Origin: Amycolatopsis sp. CA-126428
GTDB taxonomy: Bacteria; Actinomycetota; Actinomycetes; Mycobacteriales; Pseudonocardiaceae
Length of the DNA: 64,000 bases
Reading direction: 5' to 3'
Assembly: GCF_002904335.1 (NCBI RefSeq)
Contig: NZ_PPHF01000149.1
Span: 1-64,000, forward strand
The notes beneath the pieces are model-generated. The model was not told where the DNA came from. It worked only from the letters and a program-made list of their open reading frames with translations, and did not search any database. The position numbers and the translations under genes are program-made. Below, piece after piece: positions 7,939 through 15,983 of this stretch (the stretch's first letter is position 1; each line of letters begins with the position of its first letter).

Positions 7939-8937
7939 GTGACGGAACGCGGGCGGCTGCCGCGCGTCAAGCGCGTGACGATCGAGGACGTGGCCCGGGA
8001 AGCCGGCGTGGGGCGGCAGACGGTTTCGCGTGCCCTGCGCGATCTGCCGGAGATCGCCCCGGACACCCGCGAGCGCGTGCTGGCGGCGGCGACCCGGCTG
8101 GGCTACCGGCCGAGCGCGCTGGCGAAGGGCATGCGCACCCAGCGATCGGACGTCATCGCCCTGATCGTCTCCGACATCGCGAACCCCTTCTACCCGGCGG
8201 TGGCGCGCGGGGTGTACGACGCGGCGGAGGCGGCCGGCTGCAGCGTCGTGCTGTACAACACCGACGCCGACCCGGGCCGCGAACGCGACGCCATCGAGGA
8301 CGCGCTGGCCCGCTCCGCACGCGGCGTCCTCGGCTTCTTCTACGGCACGCCCGACGACGTCCTGGCCGACTACGCGCGTTCGGTCCCGCTGGTGGTCGCC
8401 GACCGGGAGCTGCCGACCGAGGTGGCGGCCTCGGTGAGCAACGACTTCGCGACCGGCACCGCGGCCGCCGTCGAGCTGCTCGCCCGCCGGCCGCACGCGT
8501 GCCTCGGCATGCTGGACAGCTCGGTCGGCGTCGCGGTCGACGAGCGGCGGCTGGCGTTCGTCACGGCCTGCGCGGCGCTGGGCTTCGGCGACGTCTCGGC
8601 CCGGATCATCCAGGGCTCGCCGACCATCCCGGGCGGCACCGAAGCGACCCGCCGGCTGCTTTCGGCGTGGCCGGAGGTCAACGGCATCTTCGCGTTCAAC
8701 GACCTGATGGGCATCGGGGCGGTCCAGGCGGTCCTCGCCCGCGGGGGCGCGGTGCCCCGGGACTGCGCGGTGGTCGGCTTCGACGACCTGGAGATGTCGG
8801 CGTACCTGAACCCGCCGCTGAGCACAGTCCGGATCCACAAGTACGACCACGGCCAGGCCCTGGTCCGGGCCCTGCTGGCGGACACCGCCGACCGGATTTC
8901 GCTGCCGGTTTCGTTGATCACCCGCGCGACCGCCTGA
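7939..8937 (+). CDS. LacI-family transcriptional regulator of the sugar ABC operon
   Basis: A 332-residue protein of standard LacI length. Residues about 13-60 are the helix-turn-helix and hinge (VTIEDVAREAGVGRQTVSRALRD, then LGYRPSALAKGMRT); residues about 68-330 are a periplasmic-binding-protein-like effector domain (IALIVSDIANPFYPAVARGVYDAA, then CAVVGFDDLEMSAYLNPPLSTV). A purine-rich GGAGGGAGG precedes the GTG start. It lies directly upstream of a solute-binding protein and two permeases, with adjacent palindromes between them, so it probably represses that operon in response to the imported sugar. Whether it is a CebR orthologue cannot be decided from sequence alone. Confidence 0.9.
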   Translation: MTERGRLPRVKRVTIEDVAREAGVGRQTVSRALRDLPEIAPDTRERVLAAATRLGYRPSALAKGMRTQRSDVIALIVSDIANPFYPAVARGVYDAAEAAGCSVVLYNTDADPGRERDAIEDALARSARGVLGFFYGTPDDVLADYARSVPLVVADRELPTEVAASVSNDFATGTAAAVELLARRPHACLGMLDSSVGVAVDERRLAFVTACAALGFGDVSARIIQGSPTIPGGTEATRRLLSAWPEVNGIFAFNDLMGIGAVQAVLARGGAVPRDCAVVGFDDLEMSAYLNPPLSTVRIHKYDHGQALVRALLADTADRISLPVSLITRATA

Positions 8938-8961
8938 GTCGAATCCGTCGAGCAAAGCCCC

Positions 8962-8991
8962 TTGACGGGGTCCCGCCGAGGTGCGCATACT
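8962..8991 (+). promoter_or_regulatory. Promoter of the sugar ABC transport operon
   Basis: TTGACG (8962-8967) and CATACT (8986-8991), 18 bp apart, make a good housekeeping-sigma promoter. The predicted start near 8998 places the tandem palindromes at 9009-9032 just downstream, where a bound repressor would block elongation or open complex formation. Confidence 0.6.
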
Positions 8992-9008
8992 CCCCGGGAG
9001 CAGGGGCC

Positions 9009-9032
9009 GGGAACATTCCCGGGAACGTTCCC
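9009..9032. promoter_or_regulatory. Abutting palindromic operators GGGAACATTCCC and GGGAACGTTCCC
   Basis: Two 12-bp elements touch end to end (9009-9020 and 9021-9032); the second is a perfect palindrome. The junction between them also reads as a palindrome (ATTCCCGGGAAC), so the 24 bp contain three overlapping dyads. Position after the promoter and next to a LacI gene makes this the likely operator of that regulator. The 12-bp centre spacing is just over one helical turn. Confidence 0.7.
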
Positions 9033-9059
9033 GACACTCGGCGGAGAGGAGAGACCGGC

Positions 9060-9164
9060 ATGGGCACCGGCACGCTGAGGACGCCTGCGCCGCACCTCCC
9101 GCCACGCGTCGCGCCCGCGCTCCCCCTCCTCTTCGCCCGGCTGACCGCGCCGGGTCTCGGCTGA
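9060..9164 (+). CDS. Candidate 34-residue leader ORF
   Basis: An ATG with a strong purine tract (GGAGAGGAGAG, 7 bases upstream) opens a 34-codon frame, rich in Pro, Leu and Ala and ending GLG, in the leader between the operators and the binding-protein gene. No family is recognised. It could be a regulatory leader peptide or chance, since long open frames are common at this GC content. The RBS is better than that of many real genes here, which is why it is listed. Confidence 0.3.
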   Translation: MGTGTLRTPAPHLPPRVAPALPLLFARLTAPGLG

Positions 9165-9195
9165 AGCCGCCGCCCCCTCGAAAGGACCGAACGCA

Positions 9196-10542
9196 ATGGT
9201 GCGTACCTCTCCCCCGACGACACGGCTCCGCCGGCTGGGCGCGGCCGTGGCCGTGCTCGCCCTGGTGACCTCCGGCTGCGGCTCCGCCGATTCCGCCGCC
9301 CCGGCCGCCGCGGCCTGTGCGCCTGCGGGCGGCAAGGTCGAGCTGTCGTTCTGGTCCTGGCTGCCCGGCATCGACCAGGCCGTCGCCCTCTGGAACCAGG
9401 GCCACCCCGACATCCACGTCACCGTCGAACAGACGCCGCAAGGCAACCAGGGCACCTACAACAAGATGTTCACCGCGCTGAAGGCGAACCAGGCGCCGGA
9501 CCTCGGCCAGGTGGAGTTCGACTCGCTGCCCGGTTTCCGCGTGCAGCAGGGCCTGCGGGACATCTCGGCCTGCCCCGGCGTCTCGGACGCCAAGCCGAAG
9601 TTCGTGGACTGGACCTGGGCGCAGGCCTCGGTGGGCGGCGACGGCGTCTTCGCCATCCCGCAGGACACCGGCCCGATGGGCTTGTTCTACCGCAAGGACC
9701 TGTTCGAGAAGTACCACGTGCCGGTGCCGACGACCTGGGACGAGTACGCCGAGGCCGCGAAGACCCTGCACGCCGCGGACCCCGGCCTCACGATCACGCA
9801 CTTCCCGCAGAAGGACGTCAACTGGTTCGCCGGTCTCGTCTGGCAGGCGGGCGGCCACTGGTTCACCCAGGACGGGCAGCAGTGGAAGGTGAACCTGACC
9901 GACCCCGCGTCCACCAAGGTCGCCGGCTACTGGCAGAACCTGCTTTCGCAGGGCCTGGTCTCGAACTACCAAGGCTTCTCCGAGTCGTGGAACAAGGCGC
10001 TCGACTCCGGGCAGATCGCCACCTGGACCGGGGCCGTCTGGGGCGTCGGGACGATCGCGAAGGCCGCACCCTCGACCGCCGGGAAGTGGGCCGTGGCGCC
10101 GCTGCCGCAGTGGGCCAAGGGTGAGCGGCGCTCCGGCAACTGGGGTGGCTCGACCACCGCGGTGTTCGCCGGGACCAAGCACCCGGCCGAGGCGGCGCAG
10201 TTCGCGCTGTGGCTCAACAGCGACCCGCAGGCCCTGGCCATCCTGACCGCCCAGGGCGGCATCTACCCCGCCACCGTCGCCGCCCAGGAGTCGGCGAAGG
10301 CGTCGCCGGAGAACACGCAGTTCTTCGGCGGCCAGGACGTCGACGCGGTGTTCCGCGACGCCGGCAAGGGCGTCAGCCAGGACTTCACCTGGGGACCGTC
10401 GATGGAGCAGACCTACGCGCACGTCCGTGACGGCTTCGGCGCCGCGCTGTCCGGTTCCGGGACGCTCGGCAAGGCGCTCTCGGATGCCGGTGCGGCGACG
10501 ATCACCGACCTGCAACGCCAGTCCATCCCCGTGGCGAAGTAG
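9196..10542 (+). CDS. Sugar ABC transporter solute-binding lipoprotein
   Basis: A 448-residue extracellular solute-binding protein of the family-1 type. The N-terminus is a lipoprotein signal with lipobox LVTSGC (Cys at about residue 27). The mature part follows the sugar-binding pattern: KVELSFWSWLPGIDQAVALWNQGHPDI, then FYRKDLFEKYHVPVPTTWDEYAEAAKTL, and a late SGNWGGSTTAVFAGTKHP. It captures an oligo- or monosaccharide outside the membrane for the two permeases that follow. No ATPase gene is present, as usual where a shared MsiK-type ATPase energises several importers. The 258-bp upstream region carries the operon promoter and operators. Confidence 0.92.
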   Translation: MVRTSPPTTRLRRLGAAVAVLALVTSGCGSADSAAPAAAACAPAGGKVELSFWSWLPGIDQAVALWNQGHPDIHVTVEQTPQGNQGTYNKMFTALKANQAPDLGQVEFDSLPGFRVQQGLRDISACPGVSDAKPKFVDWTWAQASVGGDGVFAIPQDTGPMGLFYRKDLFEKYHVPVPTTWDEYAEAAKTLHAADPGLTITHFPQKDVNWFAGLVWQAGGHWFTQDGQQWKVNLTDPASTKVAGYWQNLLSQGLVSNYQGFSESWNKALDSGQIATWTGAVWGVGTIAKAAPSTAGKWAVAPLPQWAKGERRSGNWGGSTTAVFAGTKHPAEAAQFALWLNSDPQALAILTAQGGIYPATVAAQESAKASPENTQFFGGQDVDAVFRDAGKGVSQDFTWGPSMEQTYAHVRDGFGAALSGSGTLGKALSDAGAATITDLQRQSIPVAK

Positions 10543-10550
10543 GGCAGGCG

Positions 10551-11495
10551 ATGGTTGTCGCAACGTCCCGGACCGTCGCCGGCGCGCCACGCCGCCCCCG
10601 GGTGGCGCGCCGGCGGCGGGCGAGCAGCAGCGCCCGCGCCGCCTGGCTGCTGCTCGCCCCGTTCCTGCTCGGGTTCGCGGTGTTCTACGTGGCCCCGATC
10701 GTCGTGGCCCTGGTGAAGAGCTTCACCGCCGTCACCCGGACCTCCACCTACGGCCGTCCCGTCGAGGTGTTCGCCGGCCTGGGCAACTACACCGCGGCCC
10801 TGGGCGACGCCGGGTTCGTCGGCTCGGTCGGGCGGGTCCTGCTGTTCGGCGTCGTCCAGATCCCGGTCATGCTCGGCCTCGCGCTGCTCCTGGCACTGGC
10901 GCTGGACTCGGCGGTCGTGCGGCTGCGGCGGTTCTTCCGGCTGGCGTTCTTCCTGCCGTACGCGGTGCCCGGCGTGATCGCCGCGGTGATGTGGGGCTTC
11001 TTCTACGCCCCCAACCTGTCGCCGGTCAACCAGCTGCTCGACCCGATCGGGATCCACCCGGACCTGTTGTCCGGCACCGTGATCCTCTACTCGATCGCGA
11101 ACATCGTCACCTGGACGTTCACCGGCTACAACATGCTGATCCTCTATTCGTCGCTGCAGGCGATCCCGCCCCAGCTCTACGAAGCGGCCCGGCTCGACGG
11201 CGCGTCCGGCTGGGCGATCGCGTGGCGGATCAAGGTGCCGATCATCGCGCCGTCGCTGGTGCTGACCGGGGTCTTCTCCATCATCGGCACGTTCCAGCTG
11301 TTCACCGAACCCCAGGTGATGGCCGGCGTTTCGAGCGCGGTCTCGTCGTCCTACACCCCGTCGATGGCCGCCTACGCCCAGATTTCCGCCCAGAACTACG
11401 GCCTCGGCGCCGCGATGAGCGTGCTCGTCACGCTGCTCATCGCGGTCCTGTCGTGGCTGTTCTTCCGGATCACCCGCGCGAGGGCCGCCCTGTGA
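10551..11495 (+). CDS. Sugar ABC transporter permease (MalF type)
   Basis: A 314-residue membrane protein with about six transmembrane helices after a basic N-terminal tail. The first helix is about residues 31-58 (AAWLLLAPFLLGFAVFYV). The EAA coupling loop appears as YEAARLDGASGWAIAWRIKVPI (about residues 206-227) with the conserved E-A-A-x-x-D-G-A and G at spacing typical of carbohydrate permeases. The gene follows the binding protein by 8 bp and overlaps the next permease by GTGA, so the three are one operon. It pairs with that permease as the heterodimeric channel. Confidence 0.92.
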   Translation: MVVATSRTVAGAPRRPRVARRRRASSSARAAWLLLAPFLLGFAVFYVAPIVVALVKSFTAVTRTSTYGRPVEVFAGLGNYTAALGDAGFVGSVGRVLLFGVVQIPVMLGLALLLALALDSAVVRLRRFFRLAFFLPYAVPGVIAAVMWGFFYAPNLSPVNQLLDPIGIHPDLLSGTVILYSIANIVTWTFTGYNMLILYSSLQAIPPQLYEAARLDGASGWAIAWRIKVPIIAPSLVLTGVFSIIGTFQLFTEPQVMAGVSSAVSSSYTPSMAAYAQISAQNYGLGAAMSVLVTLLIAVLSWLFFRITRARAAL

Positions 11496-12343
11496 CCACC
11501 CCACCGAGCACCCGGAGTTCGTCGGTCGTGGTGACCACGGCGATGTTCGTCGCCGCGGTCTACTTCCTGCTGCCGGTGGTCTGGCTGGCGATCTCCGCCA
11601 CGAAGTCCGCCTCCGACCTCTCGACGACGTTCGGCCTGTGGTTCTCCGGCAACCACCTCGGCCGCAACCTGCACGACACGGTGACCTTCGGCGACGGCCT
11701 CTACCTGCGATGGCTGGCGAACAGCGCGCTGTATTCGGTGGTGGGTGCGGCGGCGGCCACGCTGCTGTCGGCGATGGCCGGCTACGCCCTCGCCAAGTTC
11801 ACCTTCCGCGGGCGGGCCGCCACGTTCTCCGCCATCCTCGCCGGGGTGCTCGTGCCGCCGACCGCGCTCGCCGTCCCGCTGTTCCTCATGCTCGCCGGCG
11901 CCGGGATGACGAACACGGTGTGGTCGGTGCTGCTGCCGAGCACGATCAGCCCGTTCGGCGTCTACCTGGCCCGCGTCTACGCGGCGGCGTCGGTCCCGGA
12001 CGAACTGCTCGAGGCCGGCCGGATCGACGGAGCCGGCGACGTGCGCATGTTCTACACGGTCAGCCTACGATTGATGGCCCCGGCGCTGATCACGATCTTC
12101 CTGTTCCAGTTCGTGGCGATCTGGAACAACTTCCTGCTTCCGCTGGTGATGCTGACCAGCGACCGGCTGTACCCGGTGACCCTCGGGCTGTACACCCTGA
12201 ACACCCAGATCACCCGCGACCCCGACCTGAAGGCCGTCGTGGTCACCGGCTCGCTGCTGTCCATCATCCCGTTGATCCTGGCTTTCCTGGCGCTGCAGCG
12301 CTTCTGGCGGACCGGGCTCGCCGCGGGAGCGGTCAAGGACTGA
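11492..12343 (+). CDS. Sugar ABC transporter permease (MalG type)
   Basis: A 283-residue membrane protein with about six helices. The first spans residues about 12-33 (TTAMFVAAVYFLLPVVWLAI). The EAA loop reads LLEAGRIDGAGDVRMFYTV (about residues 169-187), where the second Ala of E-A-A is Gly. The GTG start overlaps the previous stop (GTGA), evidence of translational coupling. It ends the operon. The missing ATPase suggests a genome-wide shared energising subunit. Confidence 0.92.
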   Translation: MTTPPSTRSSSVVVTTAMFVAAVYFLLPVVWLAISATKSASDLSTTFGLWFSGNHLGRNLHDTVTFGDGLYLRWLANSALYSVVGAAAATLLSAMAGYALAKFTFRGRAATFSAILAGVLVPPTALAVPLFLMLAGAGMTNTVWSVLLPSTISPFGVYLARVYAAASVPDELLEAGRIDGAGDVRMFYTVSLRLMAPALITIFLFQFVAIWNNFLLPLVMLTSDRLYPVTLGLYTLNTQITRDPDLKAVVVTGSLLSIIPLILAFLALQRFWRTGLAAGAVKD

Positions 12344-12791
12344 GGCAGCGTCCCGCGGATCCCGGAAAAGCACGCCGGCCACCGCGCCCGCACGCTTTTC
12401 CTCGGCAACGCGCAGCGGCTCGGGCTGGCGAAAGCGCTCGTCCACCGGACGGCTCGTCTGGGACGACACCGCCGCCGGCCTGCTGGCGCAGGCCCGCCCC
12501 CGCTTCACCATCGCGGTCCGCGATCGCGTCGCGCGCCGACGGGCACATCTGCGAGGAGGACGGCACCGGCGGCCTCACCCTCACCGGCGAACCGTCGCGC
12601 TCACAACGCCCTTCGCGCTGGCGGCCGGTGCCGGTCGCGGCGACCTCGCCGAGATCGCCGATCCGCTGGGTCTTCCCGGCTTCGTGTCAGTGGCCGCGAT
12701 CGGGGCCATCGGCCCGGTGGCGACGGCCCTGTGGTGAGAACGCCCCGCGCACGATCGCTGAGCGGCGGGTGATCCCGGCGTCGCCAGCGGA
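12344..12791. other. 448-bp stretch without a recognisable gene
   Basis: Between the ABC operon and the Rieske gene. No frame has convincing start, RBS and family similarity. Protein-like fragments occur in different frames, for example about 12430-12540 (a stretch reading RLVWDDTAAGLLAQARP) and 12598-12737 (ALTTPFALAAGAGRGD, ending at a stop after VATALW). Such frame-broken pieces are what a decayed gene would leave, but I could not name an ancestor, and high GC alone makes open frames common. No hairpin terminator was evident. Confidence 0.4.
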
Positions 12792-13865
12792 TCAGCGGTG
12801 ATCCTCGCGCAACGCGTAACGCCGCTCCGCGTACGCGAGGTCGTCCCGCCACAACCGGGCGGCAGCACGGCGCATGAGCGGCCGCAGCACCGGCGCCATC
12901 CGGGCCGCCCTGGCGAAACCCGGCCGGTCGGAGGCGGCGATCGTCGCCTCGATCACCGCTGTGCGCGGGCGGCCGCCGGGGCCGGGGCCGAGCGGAGTTG
13001 CGTGGGTTTCCACCACGCTGCCCGTGCCCTCACCGTCCACAATGGTCATCAGCACGGTCCGGGGGCCCGGGCAGGTGAACTCGGCGACCACCGGGACGCC
13101 GATCTTCCCCGCGAGCCGGAACGTCACCTCGACGACGAACCGGTCTTCGGCCTCGGCGACGTCGACGCCCTCCGGCGCCGACAACACCCGCAGCTTCGCG
13201 AACGAGTACGGGTGGAACCACGCGCCGTGCCAGGGGTCGAGGCGGTTGGCGACGACGTCTTCGGGCTCGCAGACCCCGGCCAGCGTCGCCACGGCGTCGA
13301 CCGTGGTTCCGGGCGGGCGGACCGGCACGATCGGCCGTTCCGTGGGCTGCTCGCCACCGATGCGGTCGAGGCGGACCCACGCCAGCACGCCGTCGTCGTA
13401 GGCCGGCAGGGCCGTCCACCCGGGACGGTCCGCGCCCACGCGCAGCCCGTGCCACCGGCAGACCAGCTCGCCGCCGTGCACGCGCGCCTGCTCCAGCGGC
13501 GCGCCGAGGTGGGGGCACGCGCCCGGGCCGACGAGCAGCGCGCCGTCCGGTCCGCGCCACGCGACCAGCTCGCGGCCGCCCACGCGCACGCCGAACGGCC
13601 GGTCGGCGCGGATTTCGCGGCCGGCGGCGAAGACGAACCAGTTGCCCGACGGCCGGGCACCCGCCCGCTTGACCGCGGCCTCGATCAGCGCGGGGCTGCA
13701 GCCGGCGTAGGTGGGCTCCTGCCGGGCCCAGGCCGGCTCCCGGAACGGCTGCACCGGCCACCGCGCCGGCCAGCGCTCGATCACCTGCCGCTTGAGGTCC
13801 ACCGGACACGCTCCCGCCCGCCACGGCCGGCCGAAGCGACCGGCACGCGAGTCATCCTCGGCCAT
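12792..13865 (-). CDS. Rieske [2Fe-2S] protein (DUF5914-type, carotenoid-linked)
   Basis: A 357-residue protein. The Rieske cluster motif is C117-P-H119 followed by C136-R-W-H139, enough to bind a [2Fe-2S] centre. The C-terminal two thirds resemble the DUF5914 region often encoded beside actinobacterial carotenoid genes. There is no transmembrane helix. A role as an oxygenase or electron donor acting on a carotenoid end group is inferred from context and fold. The start is uncertain: no clear Shine-Dalgarno lies before the 13865 ATG, but an AAAGCGTTGC element sits 14 bp upstream. Confidence 0.78.
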   Translation of the reverse strand: MAEDDSRAGRFGRPWRAGACPVDLKRQVIERWPARWPVQPFREPAWARQEPTYAGCSPALIEAAVKRAGARPSGNWFVFAAGREIRADRPFGVRVGGRELVAWRGPDGALLVGPGACPHLGAPLEQARVHGGELVCRWHGLRVGADRPGWTALPAYDDGVLAWVRLDRIGGEQPTERPIVPVRPPGTTVDAVATLAGVCEPEDVVANRLDPWHGAWFHPYSFAKLRVLSAPEGVDVAEAEDRFVVEVTFRLAGKIGVPVVAEFTCPGPRTVLMTIVDGEGTGSVVETHATPLGPGPGGRPRTAVIEATIAASDRPGFARAARMAPVLRPLMRRAAARLWRDDLAYAERRYALREDHR

Positions 13866-13878
13866 CTGGAGCGATTAC

Positions 13879-13888
13879 GCAACGCTTT
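13879..13888 (-). promoter_or_regulatory. AAAGCGTTGC element, copy 1
   Basis: On the minus strand AAAGCGTTGC lies 14 bp before the Rieske start. The same ten bases occur at 15953-15962 upstream of the second MerR-type gene, and a variant, AAACGGTTGC, precedes crtE at 21409-21418. Shared presence before carotenoid-locus genes suggests a common -35-like or regulator site; its nature is inference. Confidence 0.4.
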
Positions 13889-13910
13889 CGCCGGGTCCCC
13901 GGGCGGGGGT

Positions 13911-14801
13911 TCACGCCTTCAGGCGTTCGGTGGCCAGCTCGAGGGCGGCGGCCAGGTCGTTGACCCAGGGGACGTCCTGCTCGGTGAAGTTCGCCCAGCC
14001 CGGGCCCGCCGTGGCGATGTCGAAACCGCGCCGCCGCAGCCGCTGGACGAGCAGGTCGTCGACGGTGTTGGCGGACATCGACCACAGGAACACCACGACC
14101 GGGTCGAGCTTGGCGGCGATCGCGATCGTCGTCTCGGCGGGCACCATCTGGCCCAGGTGGACCGCCGGGATGCCGACCTCGACCATGGCGGCCCGCAGCA
14201 CCTCCATCGGCAGGCTGTGCCGCTCCTCCGGGCAGCAGGCCAGCAGCACCACCCGCCCGGGCGGGGTGTTCGCGAACCCGGCGCTGTAGCGCTGCAGCGC
14301 CAGCGAAATCTCGCCGGTCAGCGCCCATTCGGACTCGAAGCAGACGTCGCCGCTCAGCCAGCGGCCGCCGAGGTGGCGCAGCACGGGGACGAGCACCTCG
14401 GTCCACGCCGACGCCGGGCCGAGCGCGTCCAGCGTTTCGTCGAGCAGCGCGGCCAGCGAGGCGAATTCGAGGTCCTCCGCGGCGCGCTCGAGCTCTTCGA
14501 TGTGCCGGTCGACGGACATCTCGGGCACCGCTTCGCCGGCACCGGAGAACGCCGCCGCGGCGGCTTCCCTGGCCCGCATGCCGCGGTCGATGAGCCGCTG
14601 CATGTACTGCAGCCGGCGGACGTCGGCGTCGGAGTACCGCCGGTGGCGCCCGTCGTCACGCAGCGTCGGGCCGACGCCGTACCGCGCGGCCCAGGTGCGC
14701 AGCGTCACCGGCGAGACGCCGAGCAGCTCGGCGACCTTGCCGGGCGTCCACGAACCCCCGGCCCGGGGCCCGTCCCGGCCACTCACCGCGTCGACGTCCA
14801 T
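13911..14801 (-). CDS. MerR-family regulator with B12-binding-like domain (LitR/CarH type), copy 1
   Basis: A 296-residue regulator. Residues about 17-75 are the MerR winged helix (WTPGKVAELLGVSPVTLRTWAARYG), then a helical bundle and a cobalamin-fold Rossmann domain. The lower-ligand region reads EERHSLP (His195), matching the usual H of D-x-H-x-x-G. The CarH W-x9-E-H motif is W148-x9-E158-W159, so the Glu stays but His is Trp. LitR/CarH proteins repress carotenoid genes in the dark and release DNA when B12 absorbs light. The start is placed at the ATG at 14801, where MerR homology begins; the frame to 14975 is not protein-like. A homologous copy follows upstream. Confidence 0.83.
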   Translation of the reverse strand: MDVDAVSGRDGPRAGGSWTPGKVAELLGVSPVTLRTWAARYGVGPTLRDDGRHRRYSDADVRRLQYMQRLIDRGMRAREAAAAAFSGAGEAVPEMSVDRHIEELERAAEDLEFASLAALLDETLDALGPASAWTEVLVPVLRHLGGRWLSGDVCFESEWALTGEISLALQRYSAGFANTPPGRVVLLACCPEERHSLPMEVLRAAMVEVGIPAVHLGQMVPAETTIAIAAKLDPVVVFLWSMSANTVDDLLVQRLRRRGFDIATAGPGWANFTEQDVPWVNDLAAALELATERLKA

Positions 14802-14938
14802 CAACACCACGTTCCCACACGCCAGGGACGTCCGCCGGTGCGGCCACCACGCGGTGCCGCCCCGGCGGAACAGCCTGCGACCGGCTGTGTCCGCTTCAAC
14901 GGATACGGCATCCGGCGCCCGGCCGACACTCCCGGCAC
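14801..14938 (-). CDS. Candidate 45-codon upstream ORF coupled to MerR copy 1
   Basis: A perfect AGGAGG (14949-14954, minus strand) lies 10 bases before a GTG that opens 45 codons. Its TGA overlaps the ATG of the MerR-type gene as TGATG. The product (Arg/Gly-rich, 45 residues) resembles nothing known. The main gene has no good RBS of its own, so translational coupling through this frame would explain how it is translated. Chance cannot be excluded. Confidence 0.35.
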   Translation of the reverse strand: MPGVSAGRRMPYPLKRTQPVAGCSAGAAPRGGRTGGRPWRVGTWC

Positions 14939-14965
14939 CCCGGAAGCACCTCCTGAAGGACTCTT

Positions 14966-14981
14966 TGTGACTCAAGTCACA
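14966..14981. promoter_or_regulatory. Palindrome TGTGACTCAAGTCACA upstream of MerR copy 1
   Basis: Seven-base perfect arms (TGTGACT/AGTCACA) around a 2-bp centre, in the 182 bp between the two MerR-type genes. A TAAACT -10-like hexamer lies just beside it on the minus strand (14982-14987). Probably an operator, perhaps for autoregulation by one of the LitR-like proteins; inferred from symmetry and location only. Confidence 0.5.
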
Positions 14982-14983
14982 GT

Positions 14984-15880
14984 TTATCCGGTGACCTCTC
15001 GCCCGGTGTGCGCGGAAACCGCCCGCAGCGCGACCGGCAACCCGTTGACCACCGGGCCGACGCGCCCGCCGACCGGGAGCCAGCCCGGCCCGGCCGCGCG
15101 CACCGGCACGTCCCGGCGGGCGAGTTCGGCCAGCAACGAGGCGTCGGCGGTGTAGGGCGTCATCGACCAGAGCAGCACCAGCACCGGGTCGAGCCGGGCC
15201 GCGGTCCGCACGACCACGCCGGGTACCACCATCTCGCCGAGGAACACCACCGGGACGCCGGCTTCCCGCAGCACCGTGGCCAGCACCCGCATCGGGAGGG
15301 AGTGCCGCTCGGCCGCACAGCAGGCCAGCAGCACCGGCCGGTCACGCGGTGGTGGCGAGGCCCGGGCCGCCTGGCGTTCGAGCGCCGCCGAGACCGCCCC
15401 GGTCAGGGCCCATTCGGCCGCGAAGGCACTTTCCCCGGCCTGCCACCGCTCGCCCTGCCGGCGGAGCACCGGGGTCAGCACGTCGGTCCAGGCCGCGATC
15501 GTGCCGTGCCCGGCCAGCAGTTCGTCGAGCAAGCCGGCCAGCGCGTGGAGGTCGACGGCCGCCGCGGCCTGGTCGATCTCGCCGGCCCGGAGGCGGGACC
15601 GCGCGGGGGTGACGGCTTCGGAGAGCACCAGCCCGGCCGCGGTCCCGGCCCGGATGCCCTGGTTCACCAGGACGCTCATGCGCCGCAGCCGGTGCAGCTC
15701 CCGCGGCCCGTAGAACCGCTGGCCGCCCGGCCCGCGACGGGCGGGCCCGAGACCGTACCGGCTGTCCCACGCGCGCAGGAGGACAGGCGACACCCCGAGC
15801 GCGGTGGCGATCTGTCCCGTCGTCCACCACGAGGTCCGGTCGGTGACCTCCGGTTCCGGCCTGGTCGTCACTCGCCCCAC
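14984..15880 (-). CDS. MerR-family regulator with B12-binding-like domain (LitR/CarH type), copy 2
   Basis: A 298-residue paralogue of the gene downstream, same order of domains: MerR helix-turn-helix (WWTTGQIATALGVSPVLLRAWDSRYG, about residues 18-43), helical bundle, cobalamin-like fold. It shares ERHSLPM, EWALTG and the LLWSM segment with copy 1. The W-x9-E-H motif is again altered, W146-x9-E156-W157. The start may be GTG 15880 or GTG 15871. Two adjacent diverged copies suggest duplication followed by division of roles, perhaps one light-sensing and one accessory. An AAAGCGTTGC element lies upstream. Confidence 0.83.
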   Translation of the reverse strand: MGRVTTRPEPEVTDRTSWWTTGQIATALGVSPVLLRAWDSRYGLGPARRGPGGQRFYGPRELHRLRRMSVLVNQGIRAGTAAGLVLSEAVTPARSRLRAGEIDQAAAAVDLHALAGLLDELLAGHGTIAAWTDVLTPVLRRQGERWQAGESAFAAEWALTGAVSAALERQAARASPPPRDRPVLLACCAAERHSLPMRVLATVLREAGVPVVFLGEMVVPGVVVRTAARLDPVLVLLWSMTPYTADASLLAELARRDVPVRAAGPGWLPVGGRVGPVVNGLPVALRAVSAHTGREVTG

Positions 15881-15952
15881 CCCTGGTCACCCACGCACCG
15901 GCCCCGGGTCAGGCAGCGGTACCACCGATGATGGCCCAATCGAATCGCTTGT

Positions 15953-15962
15953 GCAACGCTTT
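15953..15962 (-). promoter_or_regulatory. AAAGCGTTGC element, copy 2
   Basis: Identical to the decamer before the Rieske gene, here 72 bp upstream of MerR copy 2 on its coding strand. It is followed by CGATTCGATTGGGCC, which resembles the CGAATAGGCC that follows the crtE variant. Candidate shared promoter or regulator element. Confidence 0.4.
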
Positions 15963-15983
15963 GGGGTGACAGGCGCGGTCAAA

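Noticed and set aside
7939..8937. Calling the local LacI protein CebR
   Set aside because: Its adjacent palindromes (GGGAAC(A/G)TTCCC) differ from the CebR-type box at 4707-4720, so the assignment is not supported.
13911..14975. MerR copy 1 starting at the TTG at 14975
   Set aside because: The added 58 residues are low-complexity, run into the TGTGACTCAAGTCACA palindrome and are absent from the paralogue.
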